Source: Candidatus Hydrogenedentota bacterium (GTDB lineage Bacteria; Hydrogenedentota; Hydrogenedentia; Hydrogenedentales; SLHB01). Taken from it: a DNA stretch of 9,674 nucleotides. The position numbers and the translations under genes are program-made. Shown in pieces: positions 1-6,572 of this stretch. Position 1 is the first letter of the stretch. Each line of letters opens with the position of its first letter. Below the pieces are notes generated by a model. The model worked only from the letters and a program-made list of their open reading frames with translations. It made no database searches and was not told where the DNA came from. The stretch lies in contig JAFGTL010000572.1 of NCBI GenBank assembly GCA_016934125.1, positions 1-9,674 of the forward strand, given 5' to 3'.

Positions 1-2
1 CC

Positions 3-1055
3 GTTCTGGCCGGCCGCATCCAGTCCGACCTCCCCCTCGAAGGCAAGACCACCGTCGGCAGCCAGTTCGTGTCCGCCCGCACCACCAACGTCGAGGCGGA
101 ACAGCGTATCAGCCTGACCGTCACCTTTGACGACGTCCACATCCACCTCGAAGGGCTGCCCGAGGAGGCCGGGCCCGCCGTCGAGGAGGGCACTGAACTC
201 GTCCGCAAGGTATCGGAAGACACCGCCGCGTTCACCGAGGGCATGGAACTCATCGTGGATGCGCCGCTCGGCGACATCCGCATCGAGGGCACCGACGAAG
301 ACGCGGTGCGCGTCAAAGCCAGCAAACTCGCCCGTCTTCAATCCAAGTCCAACGCCAGCGCTGTCTTGGACGCCATCGAACTTAGCGTCAAGACCCTCGA
401 CAACCGCATTCGCATACAAACCCACGTGCAAGACAACATGGAAAGCCTCGGGTGTACGTACTACCGCGTCGATCTCGAGATCCAATGCCCCAGAACCGCG
501 CCCCTCAAGGTGACCGGTGCGAACGGCCACACCTCGGTGAGTTCCATGGGCGGCCCGGTGTTCATCGAGCAGATGGACGGCGTAGTCGCAATAGAACACG
601 TCAAAGGACAACTCGAGATCACGAACCATAAGGGCGATGTCCAGGTGTTCGAATGCGGCGGCCCCCTGACGCTGTCCGTAAAAGACGGCACGGCCACCAC
701 CCGCGACATCTACGGCAAACAAGCCATCGACTGCCTCGGCGGGAAGGTCATCGTCGATGCCCCTCACGGGGAAGTCTTCGTCAACAGCCGCGGTGGCGAC
801 GTACGCATCATCGCACTCGACGGCGTCGACGGCGATTACGGCGTGCGCGTCGAGGGGGGGGACCTCAGCCTGCTCGTGCCGTCCACCGCTGACGCCACCC
901 TCTACGTCACCGCCACCAACGGCATCGTGTTCCCCGCCATCCCGCTCACCGGAAGCATCGACGGCCCTGTCCGCAAGTACCAGGGGCGGCTCAACAACGG
1001 CCGGTACACCCTCACACTCGAAACCAAGGACGGCGATATCGCCATCATCGACTGA
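3..1055 (+). CDS. DUF4097-like repetitive beta-strand protein, 3' part
   Basis: The reading frame is open from the first complete codon at position 3, so the 5' end lies outside the window; the GTG at 69 is an internal codon. About 350 residues are visible. They are dominated by short alternating segments with glycine turns (GDIRIEG, GGPVFIEQMDG, KGDVQVFECGGPLTL, GGDVRIIALDG), the pattern of the DUF4097 putative-adhesin / right-handed beta-helix type of protein. The last residues (GRYTLTLETKDGDIAIID) are a typical DUF4097 ending. The first visible residues (GRIQSDLPLEGKTTVGSQF) resemble the segment just before that ending, so the protein probably carries two tandem modules joined by an acidic linker (about visible residues 50-85). 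Such proteins are usually envelope-associated or cytoplasmic with no known enzymatic role; the function here is unknown. A lipoprotein pair follows on the same strand after 132 bp. The family call is fairly sure, the role is not. Confidence 0.72.
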   Translation, partial: VLAGRIQSDLPLEGKTTVGSQFVSARTTNVEAEQRISLTVTFDDVHIHLEGLPEEAGPAVEEGTELVRKVSEDTAAFTEGMELIVDAPLGDIRIEGTDEDAVRVKASKLARLQSKSNASAVLDAIELSVKTLDNRIRIQTHVQDNMESLGCTYYRVDLEIQCPRTAPLKVTGANGHTSVSSMGGPVFIEQMDGVVAIEHVKGQLEITNHKGDVQVFECGGPLTLSVKDGTATTRDIYGKQAIDCLGGKVIVDAPHGEVFVNSRGGDVRIIALDGVDGDYGVRVEGGDLSLLVPSTADATLYVTATNGIVFPAIPLTGSIDGPVRKYQGRLNNGRYTLTLETKDGDIAIID

Positions 1056-1067
1056 ACAACTCGGGAA

Positions 1068-1085
1068 CCCCGCCGCCGCCCGGGG
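1068..1085 (+). terminator. weak GC hairpin after the DUF4097-like gene
   Basis: CCCCG at 1068-1072 pairs with CGGGG at 1081-1085 around an 8-base loop, starting 13 bases after the stop codon. No T-run follows, so this is not a convincing intrinsic terminator; it could slow transcription or be chance in GC-rich DNA. Confidence 0.2.
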
Positions 1086-1087
1086 CA

Positions 1088-1117
1088 TTGCAATCGGCGC
1101 CCCCGTGGGCTTACTAT
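1088..1117 (+). promoter_or_regulatory. candidate sigma70-type promoter for the lipoprotein pair
   Basis: TTGCAA at 1088-1093 and TACTAT at 1112-1117 are separated by 18 bases and each matches the sigma70 consensus hexamer at 4 of 6 positions. They lie about 70 bases upstream of the first lipoprotein start in an otherwise GC-rich gap. The match is only moderate and was found by eye, so this is a suggestion. Confidence 0.3.
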
Positions 1118-1187
1118 GGGGATAGCGCGCGGCCGGCTGTTGAAGGCCGAACGTGCCGCGTGAATTGTCCGCAAAGGAGATCAGGCT

Positions 1188-1652
1188 ATGCGAAAATCCA
1201 TGTCGGTTGTCGCAGGAATGGTGGTGTTGGCGGCGCTCCTTCCGGCATGCAGACACAATAACCTCCATTCCGTCGAGGAGCGCAAGATGACCGTGGGCCT
1301 TGTGCAGAAGGAGATCCGCGTCGGCATGTCTCAGGCCGAGGTCATCGCGGCGCTCGGCTCGCCCAACATCGTCTCCCGGGACAACAAAGGCAAGGAGGCC
1401 TATATCTACGATCGAATCGCCACCGAAGCCTCCTACAGAGACTCGAGCAGTTCCGTGGGCGGCGGCGCCAGCGTCGCCGGGGGCGGCATGCCTGCCGGCA
1501 ATGTCCTCCTGCTCGGGACCGTGAGCGGCTCCGGCAGCCATTCCCGCGGCAAAGGCCAGTCCGCTACCACCCAGAAGACGCTCACCGTTGTCATCCGGTT
1601 CGACACGGCGGGGATGGTCGAGTCCTTCTCGTACCATTCCAGCACATTCTGA
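1188..1652 (+). CDS. BamE/SmpA-like small outer-membrane lipoprotein
   Basis: A 154-residue lipoprotein. The N-terminus is a type II signal peptide: basic MRK, hydrophobic residues 7-19, lipobox LPAC with the lipidated cysteine at residue 21. Residues 38-75 (VGLVQKEIRVGMSQAEVIAALGSP, then an aromatic EAYIYDR) match the start of the SmpA/OmlA (BamE) fold, where GM-x-x-x-EV-x-x-x-LG-P is the signature. The end (TLTVVIRFD-x-x-GMVESFSY, residues 131-149) supplies the last strands. Between them lies an insert rich in glycine and serine (about residues 85-127) that ordinary BamE lacks. BamE itself assists outer-membrane protein assembly, but many lipoproteins with this fold have other or unknown roles, so BAM membership is not claimed. 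The start is fixed by AAAGGAG at 1173-1179. The next lipoprotein begins 18 bp downstream, suggesting an operon. Confidence 0.8.
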   Translation: MRKSMSVVAGMVVLAALLPACRHNNLHSVEERKMTVGLVQKEIRVGMSQAEVIAALGSPNIVSRDNKGKEAYIYDRIATEASYRDSSSSVGGGASVAGGGMPAGNVLLLGTVSGSGSHSRGKGQSATTQKTLTVVIRFDTAGMVESFSYHSSTF

Positions 1653-1670
1653 CAGGGAGGCCCGCGCCCG

Positions 1671-2189
1671 ATGCCAAGAACGCAGTCTGCACTTCTCTTG
1701 GTGGTGCCCCTCGGCCTCGTCCTGGCCGGCTGCTTCGGCGGCGGTTCCGGCCAAGGCCGTGGCGGCCAGCCCGCCTCCGACCTCGAATTCCGCAACATGC
1801 AGACCCGCACCTACGACACCGCCGACACCGCCCTCGTCATAAAGGCCACCATGAACGTGCTCCAGGATCTCGGATACGTCGTCAAGAACGTCGACAAGGA
1901 TCTGGGCTTCCTGGCCGCCGAGAAGTGGACGAATATTGCGCATACCAAGAGGGAAGTACGGAAGGCGAAGAAAACGGGAGCCACGCTCGCGGCAACCCAG
2001 GTGTTCGAGTGCACGGCCAACATCACCGCCCACGCGGGGGGATGCCGGGTGCGCGTCAATTTCCAGCGGAAAATCCTGGATTCGTCCGGCGCGGTCCTTG
2101 ACGCCCACGTCGTAGACGACGCGGCGTTCTATCAGCTCTTCCATTCGCGGGTGGCCAAGGGCGTCTTTCTCCAACAGGAGGGCGTCTGA
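1671..2189 (+). CDS. small lipoprotein of unknown function
   Basis: A 172-residue protein with a clear type II signal peptide: MPRTQ, hydrophobic residues 6-19, lipobox LAGC with cysteine 21, then a flexible glycine-rich tether (residues 22-33). The mature part begins with a block, RNMQTRTYDTAD around residues 41-52 followed by VLQDLGYVVKNVDKDLGFL at about 63-81, that I recall from uncharacterised outer-membrane lipoproteins of several Gram-negative groups; these have no assigned function. Two further cysteines, 114 and 125, could form a disulfide in the periplasm. A basic stretch (TKREVRKAKK, residues 92-101) follows the conserved block. AGGGAGG at 1654-1660 is a good ribosome binding site 10 bases before the ATG. 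The short gap from the BamE-like gene suggests co-transcription and perhaps a shared envelope task. Lipoprotein status is nearly certain; function is unknown. Confidence 0.82.
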   Translation: MPRTQSALLLVVPLGLVLAGCFGGGSGQGRGGQPASDLEFRNMQTRTYDTADTALVIKATMNVLQDLGYVVKNVDKDLGFLAAEKWTNIAHTKREVRKAKKTGATLAATQVFECTANITAHAGGCRVRVNFQRKILDSSGAVLDAHVVDDAAFYQLFHSRVAKGVFLQQEGV

Positions 2190-2198
2190 CTCGGCCCG

Positions 2199-2229
2199 CG
2201 CCGGGTTTATGCACGCGCCCGCCGGGTTT
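2199..2229 (+). repeat. short direct repeat with overlapping hairpin
   Basis: CGCCGGGTTT occurs twice, at 2199-2208 and 2220-2229, 11 bases apart, just after the lipoprotein stop. The second copy also forms a hairpin: CCGCCG at 2219-2224 pairs with CGGCGG at 2230-2235 around GGTTT. This could be a transcript end or a small regulatory site, or chance in GC-rich DNA. Confidence 0.35.
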
Positions 2230-2251
2230 CGGCGGCGCACGGGAACCGAAT

Positions 2252-2273
2252 GGCCCCATTTCTCTTCGGGGCC
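2252..2273 (+). terminator. hairpin upstream of the aminotransferase
   Basis: GGCCCC at 2252-2257 pairs perfectly with GGGGCC at 2268-2273 around a 10-base loop, ending 23 bases before the aminotransferase start. There is no following T-run. It may end the lipoprotein transcript or lie in the aminotransferase leader; neither is proven. Confidence 0.28.
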
Positions 2274-2296
2274 GAAACCAAGACAGGCAGACAGGA

Positions 2297-3598
2297 ATGA
2301 GAAGAAACATCGTACACGTTGGCGCTGGAAGCCTGAGCTACGAGATCCGCGAGATCGTCTCCGTCGCCCGCGCCATCCGTGACCTGGGCCAGCCCATCAT
2401 CTGGGAGAACATCGGCGACCCCATCGAGAAAGGCGAACGCGTTCCCGATTGGATCCGCGATGCCGTCGACGGCCTACTCCATGAGCCCAGTTCATGGGGC
2501 TATTGCGACACCCAGGGCGTCCCCGAAACCCGCGAGTTCCTCGCGGCCGGCGTCAATGAGCGCGAAGGCGGCGTCCAGATCACCACCGACGACATCATCT
2601 TCTTCAACGGCCTCGGCGACGCCGTCGCCAAGGTGTACGGGTTCCTCCGCCGGGAGGCGCGCATCCTCGGGCCCTCGCCGGCCTACAGCACCCATTCCTC
2701 GGCCGAGGCCGCCCACTCCGGATACGGCCACGTCACGTACGAACTGGATCCCTTCAACGGATGGCTCCCCGACATCGACGACATCCGCAAGAAGGTCAAA
2801 TACAACGACTCCATCGCCGGCATCCTGCTGCTCTCGCCGGACAATCCCACCGGCGCCGTCTACCCGCGTGACATGCTCGAAGAAATCGCCGAGATCGCCC
2901 GCCAGCACGACCTCTTCATGATCGCCGACGAGATCTACGTTCACATCGTGTACAACGGCAATCCCCGCCTCCACATGAGCCAGTGGATCGGCGATGTGCC
3001 CGCCCTCGCCATGCGCGGCATCTCCAAGGAATACCCCTGGCCCGGCTCGCGATGCGGCTGGCTCGAAGTCCTCAACCGCGACAAGGATCAGAGCTTCGCC
3101 CGCTACGCCGACAGCCTCCTGGCCGCCAAGCGGCTCGAAGTCTCGTCCACTACCCTGCCCCAGATGTCGATTCCCCTCGTCATGGGCGACCCGCGCTACA
3201 TGACGCACCTGGCCGCCCGCGAACGCATGTTCGACCTCCGCGCCCAGGAAGCCTACGACACCTTCAAAGACTGCGAACAGGTCGTCGTCAACAAGCCCGG
3301 CGGCGCCTTCTACTTCACCGTCATGTTCAAGGACGGCGTGCTCAACCACCGCCAGTCCCTCCCCATCGAGAACGCCGCCGTGCGCGAGCGCATCGAGACC
3401 CTCGTCCACAACGTCGCCCCTGACAAACGGTTCGTCTACTACCTCATGGGCGCCACCGGCATCGTCGTCGTTCCCCTCACCGGCTTCCAGTGCGAGCACG
3501 ACGGATTCCGCATGACGCTCCTCGAAACCGACGACACCAAGCGGGCCTGGATCCTCAAGACCGTGCGCGACGCCATCGATCAGTACGTGGCCAGTTGA
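2297..3598 (+). CDS. PLP-dependent class I/II aminotransferase (AlaA/AlaT-like)
   Basis: A 433-residue cytoplasmic fold-type I aminotransferase that transfers an amino group between an amino acid and a 2-oxo acid using pyridoxal phosphate. All hallmark residues are present: the substrate-side IGDP loop (39-42), Asn183 in SPDNPTGAVY, Asp211 and Tyr214 in ADEIY, the Schiff-base lysine Lys244 in GISKEY, phosphate-binding Arg252 in GSRCGW and the carboxylate-binding arginine in GFRM (Arg405). SYEIREIV near the start, WGYCDTQG (67-74) and the ARQHDLFMIADEIY block recall E. coli AlaA (glutamate-pyruvate aminotransferase), and the length is slightly longer than AlaA's roughly 405. The substrate cannot be read off; alanine/glutamate is one option. 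The ATG lacks a strong ribosome binding site (only AGGA abutting it), but the N-terminus fits the family. It stands alone, with hairpins on both sides. Confidence 0.93.
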   Translation: MRRNIVHVGAGSLSYEIREIVSVARAIRDLGQPIIWENIGDPIEKGERVPDWIRDAVDGLLHEPSSWGYCDTQGVPETREFLAAGVNEREGGVQITTDDIIFFNGLGDAVAKVYGFLRREARILGPSPAYSTHSSAEAAHSGYGHVTYELDPFNGWLPDIDDIRKKVKYNDSIAGILLLSPDNPTGAVYPRDMLEEIAEIARQHDLFMIADEIYVHIVYNGNPRLHMSQWIGDVPALAMRGISKEYPWPGSRCGWLEVLNRDKDQSFARYADSLLAAKRLEVSSTTLPQMSIPLVMGDPRYMTHLAARERMFDLRAQEAYDTFKDCEQVVVNKPGGAFYFTVMFKDGVLNHRQSLPIENAAVRERIETLVHNVAPDKRFVYYLMGATGIVVVPLTGFQCEHDGFRMTLLETDDTKRAWILKTVRDAIDQYVAS

Positions 3599-3613
3599 GC
3601 TTGCCCCGCGCGT

Positions 3614-3631
3614 CCCGGCGCCTTCGCCGGG
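3614..3631 (+). terminator. strong hairpin after the aminotransferase
   Basis: CCCGGCG at 3614-3620 pairs perfectly with CGCCGGG at 3625-3631 around a CCTT tetraloop, starting 16 bases after the stop codon. It is followed by CCTCTTGAT, only weakly T-rich, so it is a plausible but imperfect intrinsic terminator separating the aminotransferase from the permease genes. Confidence 0.5.
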
Positions 3632-3635
3632 CCTC

Positions 3636-3665
3636 TTGATACACGCCCACCCGATCGGGAACAAT
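3636..3665 (+). promoter_or_regulatory. candidate sigma70-type promoter for the permease operon
   Basis: TTGATA (3636-3641, 5 of 6 matches to TTGACA) and AACAAT (3660-3665, 4 of 6 matches to TATAAT) are 18 bases apart, just after the aminotransferase hairpin and about 65 bases before the permease start. It was read by eye; organisms of this type may not use the E. coli consensus. Confidence 0.35.
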
Positions 3666-3729
3666 AGGCAGCCCGGACAGGCGTTCGCCCTGGACGCAGG
3701 CCCGCTCACCGCAGCATGGGAATCGACTG

Positions 3730-4653
3730 GTGACTCGCGCACAGAAACGAGAACTCGGTTTGGGGCTCTTCTTTGTCTCCCCCTACCTCATCGGGTTCAC
3801 ACTCTTCATGGCCGGGCCGCTCATCGCCTCGTTCTGCTTCAGCTTCACCCGCTACGACATCTTCAATCCACCTAAGTGGAACGCCCTCAATAACTTCGCG
3901 GAACTCGCCCACGACCGCCTGTTCCTCGTCTCCATCGGAAACACCGCGTTCTACACCCTCTTCTCCGTTCCGCTGGGCATGGCCGTGGCCTTCGCCCTCG
4001 CCCTGCTCCTCAACCGCAAACTCGCCGCCCGCCCGGTGTTCCGCACCCTCTTCTTCCTGCCCTCCATCGTGCCGCTCGTCGCCTCGGCGGTGCTCTGGGT
4101 GTGGGTGTTCAACTCCCAGTACGGCTACCTGAACTGGGCCCTCCGCCCTGTCTGCGACCTCCTCAGCCTGCTCCCCGGTGTCGACGCCCGCCCCCCAAAC
4201 TGGCTGCAGAGCCCCTCCTGGGCCAAGCCCGCCCTCGTCATCATGAGCGTATGGGGTGTCGGCGGCACCATGGTGTTGTATCTCGCCGCGCTCCAGGACG
4301 TGCCCAAGACCCTCTACGAAGTCGCCGATCTCGACGGCGCCTCCGCCTGGCAGAAGGTGCGCCACGTCACCCTGCCCATGATCTCGCCCATCCTCTTCTT
4401 CACCCTCGTCATGGGCCTGATCGCCGCGCTCCAGGTGTTTACCCAGGCCTACATCATGACCAAAGGCGGCCAGCCCGGCGTGTCCACCCTCTTCTACTGC
4501 CTCTACCTGTTCCAGAACGCCTTCGAGTACTTCCGCCTCGGATACGCCTCCGCCATGGCCTGGATCCTGTTCGTCTTCATTGCCGTGATCACCGTCATCG
4601 TGTTCAAGGCCACTGGCCGCTTCGTCTACTACGAAGGAGGGGGCGACGAATGA
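3730..4653 (+). CDS. ABC importer permease, MalF/UgpA-like
   Basis: A 307-residue inner-membrane permease of the carbohydrate ABC importer class (CUT1 type). Six hydrophobic helices are visible at about residues 11-36, 70-95, 105-128, 165-190, 217-240 and 275-295. The cytoplasmic EAA loop that docks on the ATPase is at 197-220 (YEVADLDGASAWQKVRHVTLP). The opening (KRELGLGLFFVSPYLIGFTLF) and the KGGQPG-STLFYCLY segment are typical of the UgpA/MalF side. The start is GTG at 3730; no ATG in this frame fits better and no clear ribosome binding site precedes it. A six-codon reading frame, ATG at 3716 to TGA at 3731-3733, ends on this GTG. The gene overlaps the next permease by ATGA. Substrate unknown: sugars are most common, and a nearby phosphodiesterase gene makes glycerophosphodiesters possible. 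Confidence 0.9.
   Translation: MTRAQKRELGLGLFFVSPYLIGFTLFMAGPLIASFCFSFTRYDIFNPPKWNALNNFAELAHDRLFLVSIGNTAFYTLFSVPLGMAVAFALALLLNRKLAARPVFRTLFFLPSIVPLVASAVLWVWVFNSQYGYLNWALRPVCDLLSLLPGVDARPPNWLQSPSWAKPALVIMSVWGVGGTMVLYLAALQDVPKTLYEVADLDGASAWQKVRHVTLPMISPILFFTLVMGLIAALQVFTQAYIMTKGGQPGVSTLFYCLYLFQNAFEYFRLGYASAMAWILFVFIAVITVIVFKATGRFVYYEGGGDE
4634..4640 (+). promoter_or_regulatory. ribosome binding site deciding the second permease start
   Basis: AAGGAGG lies 9 bases before the ATG at 4650. The reading frame is open far upstream, to about 4101, but only this site gives a permease of normal length with a proper N-terminus, so translation is taken to begin at 4650. Confidence 0.8.
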
Positions 4654-5513
4654 GCCCGTCCTACCTCAACCGGCGCCGGCCTCCCGCCCGCCTCATCGCC
4701 CCGCTCCTGACGCACGCCGTCGCGATCGCCTTGTCGGCCGTGTTCCTGTTCCCCTTCCTGTGGCTCCTCACCAGCGCCCTCAAGCCCAACGCGCTCCTCA
4801 AGCAGTGGCCCCCCGTCTGGGTGTTTGCGCCCACCCTCGAGCACTTCCACAGCCTCTTCGATCCCGACTCCGCCTTCCGGTTCTGGCAGTTCCTCGCCAA
4901 CACCCTCTTCATCTGCGCCGTCACCGTCTCCGGCAACATCCTCGCCTCGGCCATGGTGGCCTACGGCTTCGCCCGCCTCAAATGGCCCGGCCGCGACATC
5001 CTCTTCTACGTGATGCTCGGCACCATGATGGTGCCCGCCCAGACCATGATGATCCCCGTGTTCGTCCTGTTCCGGAAACTGGGCTGGATCGACACGTTCC
5101 TGCCCCTCACCGTCCCCGCCCTGTTCGGCAACGCCTTTTTCATCTTCATGCTGCGCCAGTTCTTCCGGACCATCCCCCGCGATCTACTCGACGCCGCCCG
5201 CGTCGACGGCCATGGCGAAATCGCCATCTGGTGGCACATCGTCATGCCCCTGTCCGTGCCCGCCCTCGCCGTTGTCGGCCTCTTCGCGTTCCTCAACGCC
5301 TGGAACGACTTCATCAACCCCCTCATCTACCTGCTCGACGAGACGCGCTACACCCTCTCCCTCGGCCTGGCCATGTTTCAGGGCCAGTACGAAACCCAGT
5401 ACGGCAGCCTGATGGCCGCGTCGGCCCTCATGACCTGCCCCATCGTCGTCCTCTTCTTCTTCACGCAACGCCAGTTCATCGAGGGCATCAAACTCACCGG
5501 CATCAAGGGCTGA
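4650..5513 (+). CDS. ABC importer permease, MalG/UgpE-like
   Basis: A 287-residue inner-membrane permease, partner of the preceding gene; the two should form the heterodimeric channel of one importer. The N-terminus has a basic RRRPPAR stretch before the first helix (about 19-42). Further hydrophobic helices lie near 81-106, 117-141, 150-170, 203-222 and 256-272. The EAA loop is at about 178-202 (LLDAARVDGHGEIAIWWHIVMP), with the NAWNDFINPLIYL segment and FIEGIKLTGIKG end typical of MalG/UgpE. The ATG overlaps the stop of the first permease (ATGA) behind a strong AAGGAGG, so the two are translationally coupled. The gene ends 10 bp from the 3' end of the convergent phosphodiesterase gene. No ATPase follows; a shared MsmX/UgpC-like ATPase encoded elsewhere is likely. 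Confidence 0.93.
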   Translation: MSPSYLNRRRPPARLIAPLLTHAVAIALSAVFLFPFLWLLTSALKPNALLKQWPPVWVFAPTLEHFHSLFDPDSAFRFWQFLANTLFICAVTVSGNILASAMVAYGFARLKWPGRDILFYVMLGTMMVPAQTMMIPVFVLFRKLGWIDTFLPLTVPALFGNAFFIFMLRQFFRTIPRDLLDAARVDGHGEIAIWWHIVMPLSVPALAVVGLFAFLNAWNDFINPLIYLLDETRYTLSLGLAMFQGQYETQYGSLMAASALMTCPIVVLFFFTQRQFIEGIKLTGIKG

Positions 5514-5523
5514 TCCGCCGCGC

Positions 5524-6459
5524 CTACCGGCTCCCGGCCGCCTGTTCCCAGCGCTCCACCGATTCGCGGAACCGCTTCGGCTCGTCCGTCGCGAACCACT
5601 GAATGCCCAGATCGAGCAGGCCCGCCAGCGACGCGTCGTCGAAGTCGAACGGGAACACCTCGAAGTCGATCCCGGCCCGCGTGGCCGCGTCGAGGGCGTG
5701 CTGCAGATACTCCGCGTCGATGGCGTATCGGAGCCCGCCATCCACCTTCTCAACGGCCAGATGCAGTTGCACCTGATCGAGCCCCTTGAATCCGCCCCGC
5801 GCCACCTCGTCGAACTTGGCGCGGATCTCCGCCGCTTTCCCGCCGATCCACAGCATCGTGCGGACATTGGGCGCCAGTTTCTGTAACTCGATGCAGTTGG
5901 ACTGGTTGCAGTGGCAGAAGATGATCTGTTTCGCCACCCCGTATTCCTGGATCAGGCCGGCAAGCTGGGCCAAATCCACGTTCTTGTAGTCCAGGTAGAC
6001 CCCGGGGCACCCCTGCGGCTCGCCCTCGTCTCCAGCGCCAGCCGCGTCGGCCGCGGCACGCATCTCTCCGAACACCTCGCGGAGCGTCGGCACCCGTTCC
6101 CCCGCGAACTTCTCCCCGAACCACGCGCCCGCGTCCCACTGCCGGATTTCGCCCGACGTGAGTTCCGACACGGGGACGCGCCTCACCGACTCGGGCGCAT
6201 TCGTCGTCCGCGCCAGCGTATCGTCATGGAGACAGATGATCTCTCCATCCTTGGTGGTGCAGATGTCCACCTCCGCCAGGCCGCCCAGGCTCCACGCGTG
6301 GCGGAACGCCGCCAGCGTGTTCTCCGGCACCTCCCGCACGCCGCCGCGGTGGGCCTGGAAGATGATCCCGGGAGCCAACGGCTCGGCCGAGCTTGTCGAC
6401 GCCTGCGCGCCGCCCAATGCTGCCATCAGTGAGGTTACAATGATCCCTTGAGCGCTCAT
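5524..6459 (-). CDS. exported glycerophosphodiester phosphodiesterase
   Basis: A 311-residue GDPD-family protein. Family members hydrolyse glycerophosphodiesters to glycerol 3-phosphate and an alcohol, using a divalent metal ion in a TIM barrel. Key motifs are intact: HRGG (His37, Arg38), PENTLAAF (45-52), EVD (Glu63, Asp65) and the second catalytic His78 in CLHDDTLARTT. The usual E-x-K strand is replaced by YLDYK (155-159), a variant I associate with planctomycete-type homologues. The N-terminus has a hydrophobic stretch ending in AQA (18-20), consistent with a signal peptide, although it lacks basic residues. A cluster CHC-x4-C (182-189) is unusual. AAAGGG at about 6468-6473 (minus strand) is the ribosome binding site. 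It lies between the permease pair and the solute-binding protein, like ugpQ beside ugpBAEC, but convergent with the permeases. Family assignment is firm, substrate is not. Confidence 0.9.
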   Translation of the reverse strand: MSAQGIIVTSLMAALGGAQASTSSAEPLAPGIIFQAHRGGVREVPENTLAAFRHAWSLGGLAEVDICTTKDGEIICLHDDTLARTTNAPESVRRVPVSELTSGEIRQWDAGAWFGEKFAGERVPTLREVFGEMRAAADAAGAGDEGEPQGCPGVYLDYKNVDLAQLAGLIQEYGVAKQIIFCHCNQSNCIELQKLAPNVRTMLWIGGKAAEIRAKFDEVARGGFKGLDQVQLHLAVEKVDGGLRYAIDAEYLQHALDAATRAGIDFEVFPFDFDDASLAGLLDLGIQWFATDEPKRFRESVERWEQAAGSR

Positions 6460-6572
6460 CTGTCATTACCCTTTCGATTCGAACGAGCCTCGATTGCCGT
6501 CCCAACGGGCCGCTATGCTACCAAAGGAAGCGCAACGGATCGAGCCCCACCGGCCGGAAAGGGAGTCCCCAC
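6460..6572. promoter_or_regulatory. divergent intergenic control region
   Basis: These 113 bp separate the divergent phosphodiesterase and membrane-protein genes and must hold both promoters if the genes are not read through from elsewhere. The only suggestive box on the plus strand is TATGCT at 6514-6519, with TTGCCG at 6494-6499 but a spacer of only 14 bases, too short for a standard promoter. TCGATT occurs twice (6474-6479 and 6490-6495). No operator palindrome stands out. Ribosome binding sites flank both ends: AAAGGG for the minus gene, AAAGGGAG (6558-6565) for the plus gene. Confidence 0.35.

Noticed and set aside
69..71. GTG as start of the DUF4097-like protein
   Set aside because: The frame continues open to the left edge with family-like residues and no ribosome binding site precedes the GTG.
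2492..3742. Long open frame of 416 codons on the minus strand, opposite the aminotransferase
   Set aside because: Its translation is a low-complexity Gly/Val/Asp/Glu run with no family motif, and the plus strand encodes a complete aminotransferase; a by-product of GC-rich codon use.
4101..4649. N-terminal extension of the second permease
   Set aside because: The frame is open here but gives an Arg/Pro-rich sequence lying over the first permease; the strong ribosome binding site and ATGA overlap put the start at 4650.
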